DNA of 64,000 nt, taken from contig NC_063151.1 in the NCBI RefSeq assembly GCF_020921035.1, forward strand, positions 21,458,934 to 21,522,933, written 5' to 3'. The notes beneath the pieces were generated by a model. It was not told the origin of the DNA and did not search any database. It saw only the letters and a list, made by a program, of their open reading frames with translations. A program made the position numbers and the translations under genes. Source of the DNA: Rhodamnia argentea (taxonomy: Eukaryota > Streptophyta > Magnoliopsida > Myrtales > Myrtaceae). Below are positions 39,457-52,313 of the stretch, in pieces. The stretch's first letter is position 1, and each line of letters starts with the position of its first letter.

Positions 39457-42400
39457 ATGGATTTGGCCGAACTGTGGGCGATCTTCGGGCCGGGCGTCGC
39501 CGGCGCCGTCTTCGGCGCCGGATGGTGGTTCTGGGTCGACGCCGTCGTGTGCAGCTCCGTCACAGTCTCCTTCGTCGACTATCTCCCCGGTACGTGTGCT
39601 CGCTTCATCTCTATGTGTGTATGAGCTTCCGGGGGATTTTGATTCCCTTTCGTGACTTCGATGTTTGGGGCTTTGCTTTCGCCGCGTGCGTGTGCATAGA
39701 GCGCGCGATTGACGGATTTGATTTGCCTTTTGAAGGTATCTTTGCTTCTCTCGCTGCGCTGATGTTCAATTGCGTGAGGAAGGATGATATCGACTACTCT
39801 CCTTACGATGAAGGCGAGTGGAGGTCAGCCTTCTGTTGTTCCTCCTTTTGTTTGCTTCAACGATGTGTTATTTCGCTCAGTGGTAGTTACTCTTTTCAGC
39901 TTTTGCAAGGAAATTAAGACTTGTTGGAGAATGTTGGAACCTCTGCAGGATTGTCTTTTAGACAGAGTCCGTGCGTATGTAGTGTTTTAGAAGGTCCGAA
40001 AATCGAACTTTGTCCTTTTGAGAACTACAACAAGTGGGATACTGGAACGTGATGCTACTTGGCTACCTTTGGATCTCAGAAATAGAGTAAGGGCGCTGAC
40101 TGACGGCTCGACTGAAAGGGGAGGAGGGGAACGAGAGGGGAATAGCACCATCTTCTCTCTTTCATGACTTTCTTGATGATTGAGACCTCTATTGATTATT
40201 GACTGCCGACTTCCCTCCCTTTAGAGCTGTGAAAGAAAAATGTCCAGTTTCATTCGATCTAGAGTGAAGTAGCTCTTCTTCCTTGTTCACAAGAACCTTC
40301 TAAAGAGCAAGAGCAGCTTTTGTCACCAAGGGTCACTGTTTTCGACACTATTCTTCCTATCTCAAGTCGGTTGTTTGCTATTAGGGCTTTTTGAAGAGGC
40401 ATGGCTGCACTATTTATTCGTTTTCATGACTGAAAGGCAACCCCCATTTTCTTGCTTCTTTCAAAGTTCTTGTCTTCTCGCGATGCTTGAGATAGTGTTA
40501 CTGGGAGACTAGCATACAAGAAAAGCAATTTCTTTTTCCTTGGTGCAGTGCTGCTGTTGCCTGGATGATCGGTCTTTTGAATTTGCAATACTTGCTTGAA
40601 AAAATATATAGACTGGAGAGTGTTTGTCTGTGATAATGGAGGAGTTTACGAGGTTAAATTTAAGAAGTTCAAAATACCTTAGGATAGTCCAGGTTGAAGT
40701 ACCAAAAATGGCTCCATTTAGTGGTCAATCTTGTGTATTCTCTGTTTTGATCATCGGGATAGCGAGGTCACTGTGCCATACTAAAGAGTGGACGGAGCTT
40801 TTGTTTCGCTGTTAGTATATGTTTGCAAAGGTTGGCTTTAGTGGAGTATATATCAGCAGATGAAAAATATACAAGAGCAACACAAGAGGGAACTTTTTCT
40901 GATCAATATGAGAATGACTTTCTAAGCCATTACATTGAATACTAAAAGAGAGTGGACGGAGCTTTTGTTCCGCTGTTAGTATAGGCTTGCAAAGGTTGGT
41001 GATCTTCTTGGAGCATATATCAGCAGATGAAAAATATACAAGAGCAGTGTAAAATGTCACTACTGCCATCTTGTTACCATTTACAGGCTCTAAAGATTGG
41101 TTTAAGGTGTTTATATATCAAATCACATAGTCATTTATTTATTGATGCTAGGTTGCATTCATGCCTGTGGAATCAAATTGGACTTTATAATCTCTCGACT
41201 TGGAATCTTGTCTTTATACTTTTTTGAGCAGTTATTCCTCGTCTCTTGTGATGAGTAGCTAGACCGGTTGGAGTCATTTGGTTCCTAAGAGATAAGTGCT
41301 CGGTGAGAGAGAGAGAGAGCCACAGATTTCTGCCATGCATGATGCACCCTCATTTTCTGGAGTAATCGCACATTTACCACATAAACCGTGCTGTGAGCTT
41401 TGAAAACATTCGGTAACCTTTAAGAGAATGCTGACATGCCCCTTTACATCAGCTATCTGGGCTTCCAGTGGAATTACTCTAAATTGATATCCATGATTCA
41501 CTTGCTTTGGATGTATTATTATGTGGTTTATGCTTGAGCATCCAATGCCTGTCCCGTCACTGATTGCTTTTATTGCTATAAGCATTGTGAATGGTGCATT
41601 GTGCTGTTCTTAAAATTGGATCCTCATTCTGAGGTGACGATCCTATGCTCTAAAATTTTTATTCTTGCTATACCATGTTCTGCTGCTTCCAATGACGATG
41701 ATACCAAATGATGGGGCTGAAAATTGGCCCTCTGCAGCTGTCGTAATAGTTACTATTGAACTTCACCAGCCTGCAGTTGCTTGTGTTTTCCTTGAGGATG
41801 ACACTTTGCATGCGTTTGATGCTTTAAATAGCTGTAGCATTTGCATGTTCTCCTTCAAGTTGAAATAGATGAGGGGGTTCCTGGCTGATCCTCTTGGGCA
41901 ATGATTGATAATTCTCTCCTCAATGTAACAGGTTGAAGCTTTGGCTTTTCTTTGCCTATGTTGTTTCATTTGTCTCTCTGGCAGCATCTGTGGGCCTTTT
42001 AATTCAAGATTCACTCGAGACCTCTGCACCTTCAGTCTGGACAGGAGTTGCGGGTGTCTTGCAATGCGTGTTTGTGTTGATCAGGTACCTCATGCATTCG
42101 ACACTGAATTTTCTTTGATATACATTGGTTCTCTCTCTCGGCCTCATTGGATTGTGTGGTATCCATGATATAAGCATGGTGTTTGTTCTATTAAAGAAGA
42201 AGCACAATTTTACATGGAATCTGTTCATGATCAGGCAAAGCTTTCTATACATGGGCTTCTTTTAGCCTTAGTCTCTCTCACAAATGGAAAATTCAATTTC
42301 TATTCAACCTTCGCATACGAGTACAACAGTAGTACATGGCCGCATGATTATTAGTAATCAGTGACTTAAGATATTATCATTATTTGCTAAATTTAAGTGC

Positions 42401-42481
42401 AGTACACCACTGCAAATCTAATTCAACTAAAATTGGCTTTCTTGCAGTGGACTAATTTATTGGACATCACACTCGGAGTGA
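39457..42481 (+). CDS. Transmembrane protein 50 homolog
   Basis: A small multi-pass membrane protein of the conserved TMEM50 family; its cellular role in plants is not established. Four exons, 39457-39589, 39736-39823, 41932-42084 and 42448-42481, splice in frame to 135 aa, the usual length of the plant protein. Hydrophobic stretches are visible at about residues 8-40 (IFGPGVAGAVFGAGWWFWVD), 44-57, 76-98 and 108-130. The soluble loop reads RKDDIDYSPYDEGEW and the C-terminus reads GLIYWTSHSE. Intron 2 is long (2.1 kb) and contains a local tandem duplication of 164-bp period. The ATG chosen follows a CT-rich leader and gives the family N-terminus MDLAELW. Confidence 0.92.
40780..41055 (+). repeat. 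Local tandem duplication (164-bp period) in TMEM50 intron 2
   Basis: The sequence gtggacggagcttttgtt at 40788 recurs at 40952, followed in both copies by gctgttagtata and cagatgaaaaatatacaaga. The copies differ by substitutions and small indels, so the duplication is not recent. Confidence 0.8.
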
Positions 42482-45118
42482 GGCCTTGATCTGCAGCGAT
42501 GTACTTTGTAAACATATTGAGATGGAGCACTCTGTAGAGTGACTAAAATGATCATTTGGATGCAGGGAGCAAGCTTCGACATCGCGGAGAAGATACTGTA
42601 TAACTGAGTTTTATTGTTCTCTGAGTAAGTAAAGGAGGGGCTGTTTAACTCAAAGCAATAGCTTTTGTGGGGAACCCATTCGACTAGGTCTATTTGCGGT
42701 GCGAGTGTTCAACTGAGTTTGATTTCCACTGTGCCACCGGTTTTCTGCTGCAAAACCATTGATACATCATAGGCAAAACCATTGATACATCATAACCGGC
42801 ACGGTGCTTGTGGCCGTGCATTATAAACTTAGCATGTCTCTTGTGAATACAAATCGGAAAATGAGTATCAGCTGCAACGAGTAGGAAAATTTGGAACTGA
42901 AGGAGAGCGTAATTTCTTCTATGTTCTTTTTCGTGAGTGGGCTGAAATGGGGATCAAGTTCCTGGTGTGAGGAAGGCACGTCCTTACCCATAACGCTTAG
43001 GCCGAATCCCCAAAAACAGCCTAATCTTTTGGGCCTAAGCTAAGAAGCTAAGAATAACGCTAACCATTCCAATGTTTTCGAAAATGTGATTTTACGTCTG
43101 ACTACAGGCGGGATTAGTAATGTTGCAAATTTTAGCCTTAGTCTTCAACACTCGGTATTGTTGGGACAGCCAGGTCAAGTTCTTCTACAGCGGTCGAGAG
43201 GCTCCGAGGAACTCCCTGCCGCTGGTCAGCAGCATGCGTTTGCTAGCCCACATTGCGGACACTTCATCGTCTGATGCGGTCCCCTGCAAAAAGCAGCGAG
43301 CTGAAGCATAGATGAGAAGGCCTCAGCTTGACTCGATTGAACAGATGGAATGTGTAGCTTGTCTTATTGTCTAGTCAAGGATTTCGTCTCCCTTTTCATT
43401 AAACCTTCGTCTTTTATGCCGACGACAGAGAAGCTTTGCACTAGAAAGTAGAAATGCGTTAATACAGGGCATTCGGCCAGGTGATGGGTGAACTAGTCCA
43501 CACACGATTCGACCTGTCTAGCTAGTGAGATCCACCAAAAACCATGGTCGAAATATGAGAAAAGGAAGGCGAGAGGAAAGTGGTTTGGTCAGCTCTGCAC
43601 TAGAAATGAGACTTTTGTTGCCGGTGGGCGGTCCTTCCACATCAGGGGTAGATTACTCGTCGAATCATCCCACGAGTAGGTCACCAATTACCATGAGGCA
43701 ACAGTCTTGTCGACTTAAAACGATTATGGAATCAAATTTGTTAAGGGTACTGAAGAAGCAGATAGCCAAGTGTCTGCACTCCGATCTTGATAGGAGTTAG
43801 TCCAGATATCACGGGCTAGATTTTGCCTGCACTGGCAACGAGCAGAGAAACCGACCGAATCGAACAATTGCTACTACGGCGCTTGACCCAGACATCGTCC
43901 TATTTGCAACCAGTGGCCTCTTCCCTTTGGGCATTGCGCTAACTGTTTACGACTTCAAGATCAAAAGCGCATCTTTGCTTTGTCCCCTAAGTGGAAGGAC
44001 AAGAAAGACATTGTTGGCCGAGCCAATGCCCCTAAATCCATCGTACGACAGCTAGCAATTGGGGATATTCTACCAGTTCAAGAGAAACGTCGATCTAAAA
44101 CGGAGCTATAGAAAGGTAATATACAATCGAAAGGAGTAAAAAATCCTATAATCTAGTTGGTTTCGATCGTACACATCAATCACTACGAAGACAGCATGCG
44201 GAGAAGCTCTATTCATCGATAATATTTGCAATAGAAATCCTTACTTTCTCTGTCGAAAACCGCTCTATCAACTAGTGAAAAACCTACTAGATATTTTATA
44301 TATATGATAGAAACAATGTGTGATGGGCATGTTTGAGCGGTATTAAGTTTCATTGATTTGATCAAACTATTTTCACACCCAAATGAACTATGGCAAATCA
44401 TGTACACAAACGAGTCTCGTGTCAAATCATGTCAATATCAAGTCAACTATATCTGTTCCATGTCAAATTCAAGTTTCTCCCCACAAGCTGTGTTTTGAGC
44501 GCGCTATTGGCACGTGTTGGGAACTAATGCCCCGACTAGAACCTGCTCTCAACGGGCAAGGTGCATTCTCAAGAGAGGAAAGACCAAATTGGCTCGTAAC
44601 CGAGGTAACATATACTACTTGGCCTATGTCGCTGGAGTCGGAGATAAACTCACAATATGAACCTGCGCAAGCAACAGAGGAACCAAAATGTTGAACTTCC
44701 TTTTTCTTTTTACCTTTTTCAGTCGAAAAATGAAAAGAAACACCAGAAGCATTTCTTCCTAAAGATCAGAACCCTCTTCAAGGGGAAGGAAAATAAAGGA
44801 CCGAAATACCCCAAAAGATGCTAGCTCCCTCAGCACCTCCTCCGAAACAGTAAACCCTCTATCTATCCTGAAACAAAATTCCCTAAGATCCTCTTTCTTT
44901 TTCCACAAGCAAACATGAAAGCTCCAACTTATTGAACTATTTGTAAAATCCCCACAGGACCTATCCTCCTGCATACCCCAAGATTGGTGTCCCTTCAAAA
45001 ACAAAGGACCGTCCGGCCAGCAAAATTTGGACTTCCAGAGCTGGTAAATCAAGCTTTGAATCCCGAATCAGATGGAATGATCTCCGCAGAGGCTCCACCA
45101 ATACTACCTATGCGAGTT
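42482..45118. other. Convergent intergenic region between TMEM50 and the vasculin-like gene
   Basis: It starts with the TMEM50 3' UTR. A 23-bp tandem duplication (gcaaaaccattgatacatca plus tag/taa) lies at about 42750-42796. An exon-like open frame lies at 43120-43311. Otherwise nothing is supported; parts of 43320-44110 look GC-richer and mitochondrial-like but this is only an impression. Confidence 0.4.
43120..43311 (+). pseudogene. Orphan exon-like open frame (possible C-terminal exon fragment)
   Basis: The frame ends ...SQVKFFYSGREAPRNSLP, LVSSMRLLAHIADTSSSDAV, PCKKQRAEA then stop. Its composition is like real coding sequence, unlike the simple-sequence frames nearby. I cannot name the parent protein, and no upstream exons were found between the TMEM50 stop and this frame. 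It may be a retained fragment of a lost or moved gene, or a 3' exon of an unannotated gene. Confidence 0.3.
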
Positions 45119-48100
45119 TCAGACAGTTTCGAGAGGATTGGCTCCACGCCTCGGCACATTCGAAGATGGCCCCAGATTTGTGTACTGCACCACAAATAAT
45201 ATCCACATGTTAAATAATTTCCACCAAAACCAGAAAAGTAAAATTGAATTCTCAATCCTCAATCGTAGGCACACTCACACTCTGTAAAACTCCTATTGAA
45301 ACTTATAATTTACATCGTCAACAGATGATGCTTTTAGTTTAATTGAAAAAAAAATGAAATGATGACAAAGGTCCTCTATATTCGACATATCCATAGCCCC
45401 CCTCCGTCATCTTGTTTATCATTTACCCACAACTCTTCTCATGCCTCATTTGTGTGTGAGTATTCATGGAACACTCTGGACATCAGTCCCGAAGCACCAC
45501 CTAAGTATACATGCTTGTGTTACTCATGAGAGAAAGAGTTGAAACAAAAATTTTACAAGGTCCAACCAGATCAACCCACCCCAGAAAAGCATACGAGCAA
45601 CCCATTCCAGCCAAAACCAGCTACAGTATGCCACCAACTGTATACATGCATCCTCTAAATCTCCCAATTGAAGTTTCACACATGACTACTACCAAAGGTA
45701 AGTAGGCAAAATGCCTGCCAAAAGGAGAAAATTCGACTGGTATCCGATTTGCTCGCCGGCACCAGTGGAAAGCACTTTAGGTGGGTCTTGGCATGCATCT
45801 GATCTGGGGGTCCTGATTAGGGCTTATGACAGCTAGCTCAATTTCTCCCTTTCTTTCCTTTTCATGCGTGAGTAAGAAGAGATAGCATAACAGGGTTTAG
45901 CAGCCACAAGGGCAAAATGTACTTACAATTATTCTAATGCATCTCCATAAACATGTGCCACCTTATTTGGACATCCAACTATTGCTACAGATGAGGTCAT
46001 TTGTCGTTAAAATGAAACATCAAGATTAAAAGTGAAAAGTTGGAAACATGGAGATGTAACATGTAATAACATCAAAGATGCAAGGTACAAAGAATAATTT
46101 TCCCATTTGGGAAGGTCTACCTGGCAACCGAAGAATACGTAATCATCATCACGCTAACATAACAAGACATCAAGAATTCAAACCAATTCTAACAGCACGT
46201 AAGCAGGCAGCAATTTACCTCTCGATAAAAAGCATTGATCTCCTCTTCTGTGAGACCTTCATCTTCACCAGCATTCTCATCCCAACCAAGGGAACGAAGA
46301 AAAGCAACCTCTTCCTCATTTGGATAAACTGCCGCTGTGAGACTCATATCACCATCGTCATCATTAGGAAGTCTCAGAGCTTCTAAAGAGCTGCCACCAC
46401 TGCTACATATCTCACCACCATTGTCAGCAACAGGACTTCCAGGGGCATTGACTGATTGCTCAATCATTTGACAAGAATTTTCTCTGCTTGGAGATGAGAT
46501 TACAGGGCCTGACTCTAAGAGAACAGAAGAACCTTTTGTTGAGTTTTTCCTTTTAATGAGATTGAAAAACTCACTTCGGCTTTGTGCATGAGATGAGGAA
46601 GGTCTCTTCTCCAAAACTGTAGCAGGGTTCAGAAAGGAGACAGCAGACTTGTCTTCCAAAGAGGAATGCGTCGGGTTGTTCGCATTCCTTGAAGGAGCAG
46701 GAGCTGCAGAACTAGCAACGGTCGGCTGGCTGCTTAATGATTTGCTGCCACTAACACTGGTTGGACTTCCCATATCCTTTGGAGCATGAGAAACACCATT
46801 CTCCCTGGTGGGCTTGAGAACTAAAAACTTCCCAGCATGAGGTGACTGTGGTGAATCTAATTTAGTATGTCCACCCCGAAGAAGCTGATTAGCAGATAAA
46901 GAGAGTTGCTGTTGCCCACTCCTGACAGCAGAAATTCTCTCCCCATTTCTTACAGCTGCTTTTGACTTGGATTTTTCAGATGAATTAAGCACCTTAAAAC
47001 AAAATATAATAAACAATTGTCATACATATTTTCTAGACAGAGACAAAAAAAAAGTTTCTTCAAAAGTAGCACCCTACATTCAGTTTAACAGCACCCCACC
47101 ATCATCCTCCACACGGAAAAAAAAAAAAAAAACTCATATGTTTTAGTTGTGTAAAATAAATGAAGTAGCAACAAAGTGAACTACAAGCTCAAGAATAAGC
47201 TGGGAAAACAACTAGCAATCATGCAGCCATTCGGAAAAAACTCGCGTGTCTCACCATGTCTTGATGCAGGACTGCTTTTTGGAAATGACCACATTAAAGG
47301 ATACAAATTCCCCAGCACACCACAAAGATTGTGATATCGAAAAAAAGAAGCAGGAAAAAAAGAAAAAAGAAAACCTGGAAATCCAAAGTAGTCCAAGCAG
47401 CTACTTGAGGAGACAAATTGCTTTAAAAAAAAAAAAACCTGAAAAGGCATATAAGACCACTCCAAAGTACTGTCTAGTGTATTATCTAATAAAACTATAG
47501 TTTACCACACACAGGCACGAACGCAACAGAAAGATGTATCCAAAATCACCGGAAATCTCCAAAACAAATAATTTTAAAAACTGCTGCAACATGATACTCT
47601 GGTCAATCCCAAACATTGGAAGCTCCACTATCCTATACTTCAAAAACAAATCCCAGTTCTATGCAACCATATAATCCAATCTGTGCCCAATTAGCTATTT
47701 GATTATTCACATTCATACTGGAAAAAAGCATCACTTCATTGTTACAGTGTTGTTCACAAGCAGAAATAATAGAAACTTTCACGGCGGAGAATGTTGCTGC
47801 AAGTAGTTGATTTAAACACATGATGCGTACATCAAGGGAAAAGAAAAACCAAAATGAAGGTGCAGGATAGCAGAACAAGCTCATAAATCTTCTTACCGAA
47901 GTCTTAGGACCAGACGGGGTCACTGGTATAAGCTGCCTTGATTGCTTAATGGCCAACTCCTCAAGCCTCTGTGTCTTCACTGACAACTGCAAGAGAGAAG
48001 CAACAATTAGATTTGCCACGGAAATTATAGAAAAGTCTGGAAGATACCACAACAAGTGCTCCTACCTGGGGAGCAGTTTTTGCTCGCAGCGGAGCCTGTG

Positions 48101-49147
48101 CTAAAGCTTCAGCCATTTTAAGACCAGTCGTTGCCATTGCAGTCCCACATACCGGAGCAGCAACTGTATTTTGTTGATGAGATGACGATTGTAAGCCATT
48201 AGTAGGAGAGAGGCTCGGTACCTGTGCCAGGGCTGATGTCCATCCTTCACTGCTAGCTAAAGCTGAACTAGCACCTGGCAAACAATTGATGTTGGAAGGC
48301 AAACCAGGTGATGAGGCTCTTCCTTTATCTGCCATTCCTTGCCTTTCTTCAGCTCCAAGCAATGGGAAATCCTTCTCAGAAACAGCATGGTGAATGGTAC
48401 TAACCCCAGAAATTGGACCATTCTTAGCAATGTTATTTTGTGCATCATTGCTTCCATTTTTTACCTCTGGAACCACACGACGGGGTAATAGTTCACCATG
48501 CCTTCTTGGAATCATGGAATGGGAATGCCTCAATGGATCTTTCTCAATCCGACTATTTAAGACACATCCCAGGGAATCAGAGCCATCAAGGTCCCAGTAG
48601 TCATCATAGTTCGACCGTCCTCTTTCCCTGTCGTGGTGACTCCTATTGAAACTACTGTACGCATTCTTTAAGAGACCATTATTACCAGAACTCCCCCGTA
48701 AATTAAGTGAAGATGTGCGATCTAATGCTGAGTGGCGGCCATCAAAGTCATTCCCGCCCTTGGAAGTTTTACTTCTCCTACGAGATCCCGATGAAGGAGG
48801 TTCTAGATAATAAAGGAACCCGGTTAACAAGAATACAAAACGTCACAATTAAAGCAGCACTCCAGTTCACATAAACAAAAATCGTCACAATTAAAGCAGC
48901 GCTAATACCAGCTACAAGTGCGTATCAACTGTGTATGCGGTGTGCATTATAGCCAATGCAAATCTCAGAATGACTGATCTGTTGACCAAAACAATATGGC
49001 ATTACAAAAGTTAAAAAGGAGCAGAATTAGCAAGAGCAAACTACCTGAATGAGAAGAGTGGCTGGCTGAGCTACTGACTCCTGAAGTACCTCCGCCGCCA
49101 GAATTCCTCAGCCACTCTGGAACTAAAGTGGGTTCACTTCTTTCCAT
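45119..49147 (-). CDS. Vasculin/GPBP1-like protein, function unknown in plants
   Basis: Exons 49147-49045, 48802-48066, 47986-47897 and 46992-46219 join in frame. A final exon at 45184-45119 is inferred, giving about 589 aa. The protein is Ser-rich and largely disordered. The start (MERSEPTLVPEWLRN), the basic RGRSNYDDYW segment after an RHSALDRTSSLNLRG block, the DFPLLG motif and the acidic end (EEEVAFLRSLGWDEN, then LTEEEINAFYRE) resemble the vasculin (GC-rich promoter-binding protein 1) family. A short coiled-coil-prone exon (VKTQRLEELAIKQSRQ) sits in the middle. A nuclear or RNA-related role is only family inference. A 5' UTR intron is likely (donor near 49700). The last exon may carry a frameshift. 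Confidence 0.7.
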
Positions 49148-50366
49148 GGGGAGCAATGCACATCCTCAGAGAATATTAAGAGCACAAATCGAACAACTAA
49201 ACTTCGCCACCCCTTCCCATCTGTTCAGAATCGCAGAAACCTTATCCGAAAAATGAACGTCTCTTCCTAATCAAAAGATGGCGCGTCGCAATCCCCTCAA
49301 AGGGCCATTAGCGGCTTCCAACTAGTAAAGCACCAGCAATTAACTAGGCAGGTCTATCAGAAGAACAGAATCCCAATGCAAGTGCGAAGCCAGAGTGCAA
49401 GCATGAAGGCAATGACAATCAGAAGACACGTTACCCCTAAACAAGCACAATGATGAGAAGCGGACTCCCTCTAGACCTCCATTCCCAATGAAAATGCGAA
49501 TTTCACACAACAAAGCAAGGTCAGGCGACCCTCATTACGCAAAAGCACACACCCGAATTCCCACAAGCGGCCACTTCCGCGGCAGCCTTGGAATTCCGAC
49601 TGCCCCAAAATTAAATCCAAATGAGAGCACTCAAATCAGAAACTCCGCACGGGTCCAATGCCCGAATAACCACCCCCAACCCAACCCTAAGACGCGAGAA
49701 CCTGATAGGAGGAGCTCGTAACCAACTTCCGGCGCCTAGGGTTCGAAGAGGCGGCGGCGGCGAAGGAATTCCGTCCGAGGGATGAGGAGAAAGAACCCAC
49801 CCCCACTACAATCGATTCCGGAGCGACAAAACCAAAGCTCCGCGAGCACGAGGCCCAAGAAACCGGCGTCCTCAATCCGAGCAACGAGTCCCAGCAACGA
49901 AACGGAAGCGCGCGTGCAATCTTGGGAGGATTCGGGAGGGAGGCACGGCAAAAGGGACGGAGAAGAGACACGAAGATTAGGGTTTCACAGTGGCGATTTT
50001 CAGGGGCAGAGAAGAGAGAGAGAGAGAGAGATTGTGTGAATTGCTAATATTAAGTTTGGGCGTTCAGTTTTTTTTTTTTTTTTTGGGGGGCGACACTTTG
50101 AATGAAACGTATGAAGAACAGACAGAGCCTCGCTTTCTCTCTCTCTCTCTCCCTCTCTTTCTTCTTCTTCTTCCCACACAGCAGAAGACAATCACCCAAT
50201 TTCTCTCTCCTTCTCTTTCTCTTTCTCTCTCTAGCTTTGATTTTCAGTTTTATATCTCGACGCACGTGCTTTGCGCGTGTCGGAGGTTGGGTTGGGTACC
50301 ACGCCTCGTGAGAGCCGCAAAGGACGGTTTCTACCCTCCCCGCTCCTCACGGCGACGGGATGTCGC

Positions 50367-50398
<32 letters not shown>

Positions 50399-50550
50399 CG
50401 TGCCGTGAGGAGCTGCTCCCGCCCCTGCATCTCACTCTCTCTCTCTCTCAAACCCGACCCGACTTTCCATTGGCACGAGCCGCATCTCCGAAGTCATGCC
50501 GTTTCCGTTTTGTATTTTGGAGATTCCCCATTTGATAACCTCATAAAAGC
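49148..50550. other. Upstream region of the vasculin-like gene, simple-sequence rich
   Basis: The proximal part (49700-49985) is probably the first, untranslated exon. GA/CT tracts occur at 50016-50033 and 50125-50235, and a GCC trinucleotide run at 50360-50401. The long open frames across this stretch on both strands are products of these simple repeats. Confidence 0.5.
50360..50401. repeat. (GCC)n / (GTCGCC)n trinucleotide repeat
   Basis: The run gccgtcgccgtcgccgccgc continues in pure GCC units to about 50399. It would read as a poly-proline or poly-alanine stretch in some frames but no gene is attached. Confidence 0.8.
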
Positions 50551-50553
50551 GTC

Positions 50554-50976
50554 GAAGTTAACTTCCGGTGCATTAACTCCTTCGAAATCTATCTAGAATT
50601 TCATAAGATCCAATTTATTAATTCCATAACGCATCTCCTTTTGTATGAGCACAAACTCTCTAAATCGGTGGCACTTCCATATTAAATCCACGTGTATCAA
50701 GCACAAGCTATCGAATCATCTAAGAATAGTGCTAAAGAAGGTAACTGCCGCGACATTAACTGCTATGAAATCTATCGAGAATTTCATAAGATCCAGTTAA
50801 TTAATTCCGTAACGCATCTCCTTTTATACGAGCATAAACTATATGAATTGGTGGTATTTCCAAATAATATTCCCGAGTATTGAGCACAAGCCATCGAATC
50901 ATCTAAGAGTTGTGGTAACTTGAACGTGCCTGGATCTAACCTAGATTGTTTTAGCACAAGCCATCGAATCATTTAG
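50554..50976 (+). repeat. 183-bp tandem repeat, two copies plus a partial third
   Basis: Three anchors all show a 183-base period: gaagttaac at 50554 and gaaggtaac at 50737; tcataagatcca at 50601 and 50784; gcacaagc at 50701 and 50884. A partial third copy (gcacaagccatcgaatcat) begins at 50954. The copies differ at many positions. Monomer length is in the satellite range, but only a short array is present. Confidence 0.8.
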
Positions 50977-51573
50977 CGTATGACTTTCCCTCTATTAAGG
51001 CGATGTCAATGAGGTTTTTGTTCATTTATCAAACGTAATTGAATTGTCCACACATATTTCTCTAGGGTGGTTGGCGCATGATTCACATTTTTTGTCTTGT
51101 GTTAACCTTAGGCCATCCTATCAAATTCGCAAGAAACCATTTAATTATCCAATAACATATTTATCCAATGTTATGAAATTCTTGATAATTAGTGATAAAA
51201 TTATTGCGGCCATATTTCTTTAAGATTAAAAGTTGCATCGAATATAATCCTTAAATAGGCATCTAAGATTGAGAGAATGAGCCATATACAATGGAATGAA
51301 ATTGTTAATAGTATCTGCCTGCAAATATTTGGTACTTTGCAAAAATCTATTATTAAAGTACTTCAAAAACCCCACTTGCTTAAAATAATAATGTACATAT
51401 AGGAAATAGCTAGCTCATAATCCTTTATAGAGAAAATCACTTTTTATGTGGCGAGTTCAGAAATACATAAATGACTTGAAAGATACCAAAGTAAACATAA
51501 AATAAGCCGATACGATTTTGATACTAATACAATTATTGTATAACACGGTTTGTTAGTAAAAGTCTAGTGTGAC

Positions 51574-52246
51574 TAGACCTGTCAAAATGGGTCCAAAATC
51601 CATTTAGTAACCCATAAACATTTAAATGGGTCATAATAAACTTGGCAAGCCAGTATAATGAGTCTACAAAATAAAGAGGCCACAACAAAGGATCCATTGT
51701 AAACCCATTTACAACCAACTTAGGAGGCCTCTATCCTCTGGACTTAACCCATTTAAGAGACCCAACAATTAATAGATTTTTTTTTCTAATTTTTTGAATT
51801 GCTTCATAAATTTTTATTTTCTTATTTTCTTTTTCTTTCTTTCCTTATTCTTTTTTTCCGACGAAGGCCGACCCTCGTTGGGCACAACGAGGGACGCTAG
51901 CCACCCCTCGCTTGTCATAGGCAAGGGCCGCCGACCCTTGCCGCCACCAGGCAAGGGCCTCGAGGGCTCCTCTCTCCCTTCTTCATTCCAACCTTCTCTC
52001 TCTCGCTTCTTCGTTCCAACCTCCGCGGCGATTGCTGCGGGGGCGATGGGGAGCGTGGTGGAGAGGCGGAGCTGAAAGAGGTGTTCAACATGTTCAACAG
52101 TGTTGGGGATTGGGTGATCCCGATGGAGCCTGGAGGAGCTGGGGCGGGTATTGTCGTTGTTGAGGACGAGCGCAGGGAAGAGGGCTGAGGTGTAGGAGGA
52201 GATGATAAAAACCAAATAATAAAAAAATAAAGATAAATAGATAAAT

Positions 52247-52313
<67 letters not shown>

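Noticed and set aside
49990-50535. 181-codon open frame upstream of the vasculin-like gene
   Set aside because: It is produced by GA/CT and GCC simple repeats, which are open in several frames on both strands.
50554-50976. Regularly spaced repeat considered as a CRISPR array
   Set aside because: The whole 183-bp unit repeats, with no unique spacers, and the genome is a plant.
51814-52215. 133-codon frame inside the hAT-type element
   Set aside because: Charged, repetitive translation of the GC-rich hairpin core; no transposase motif.
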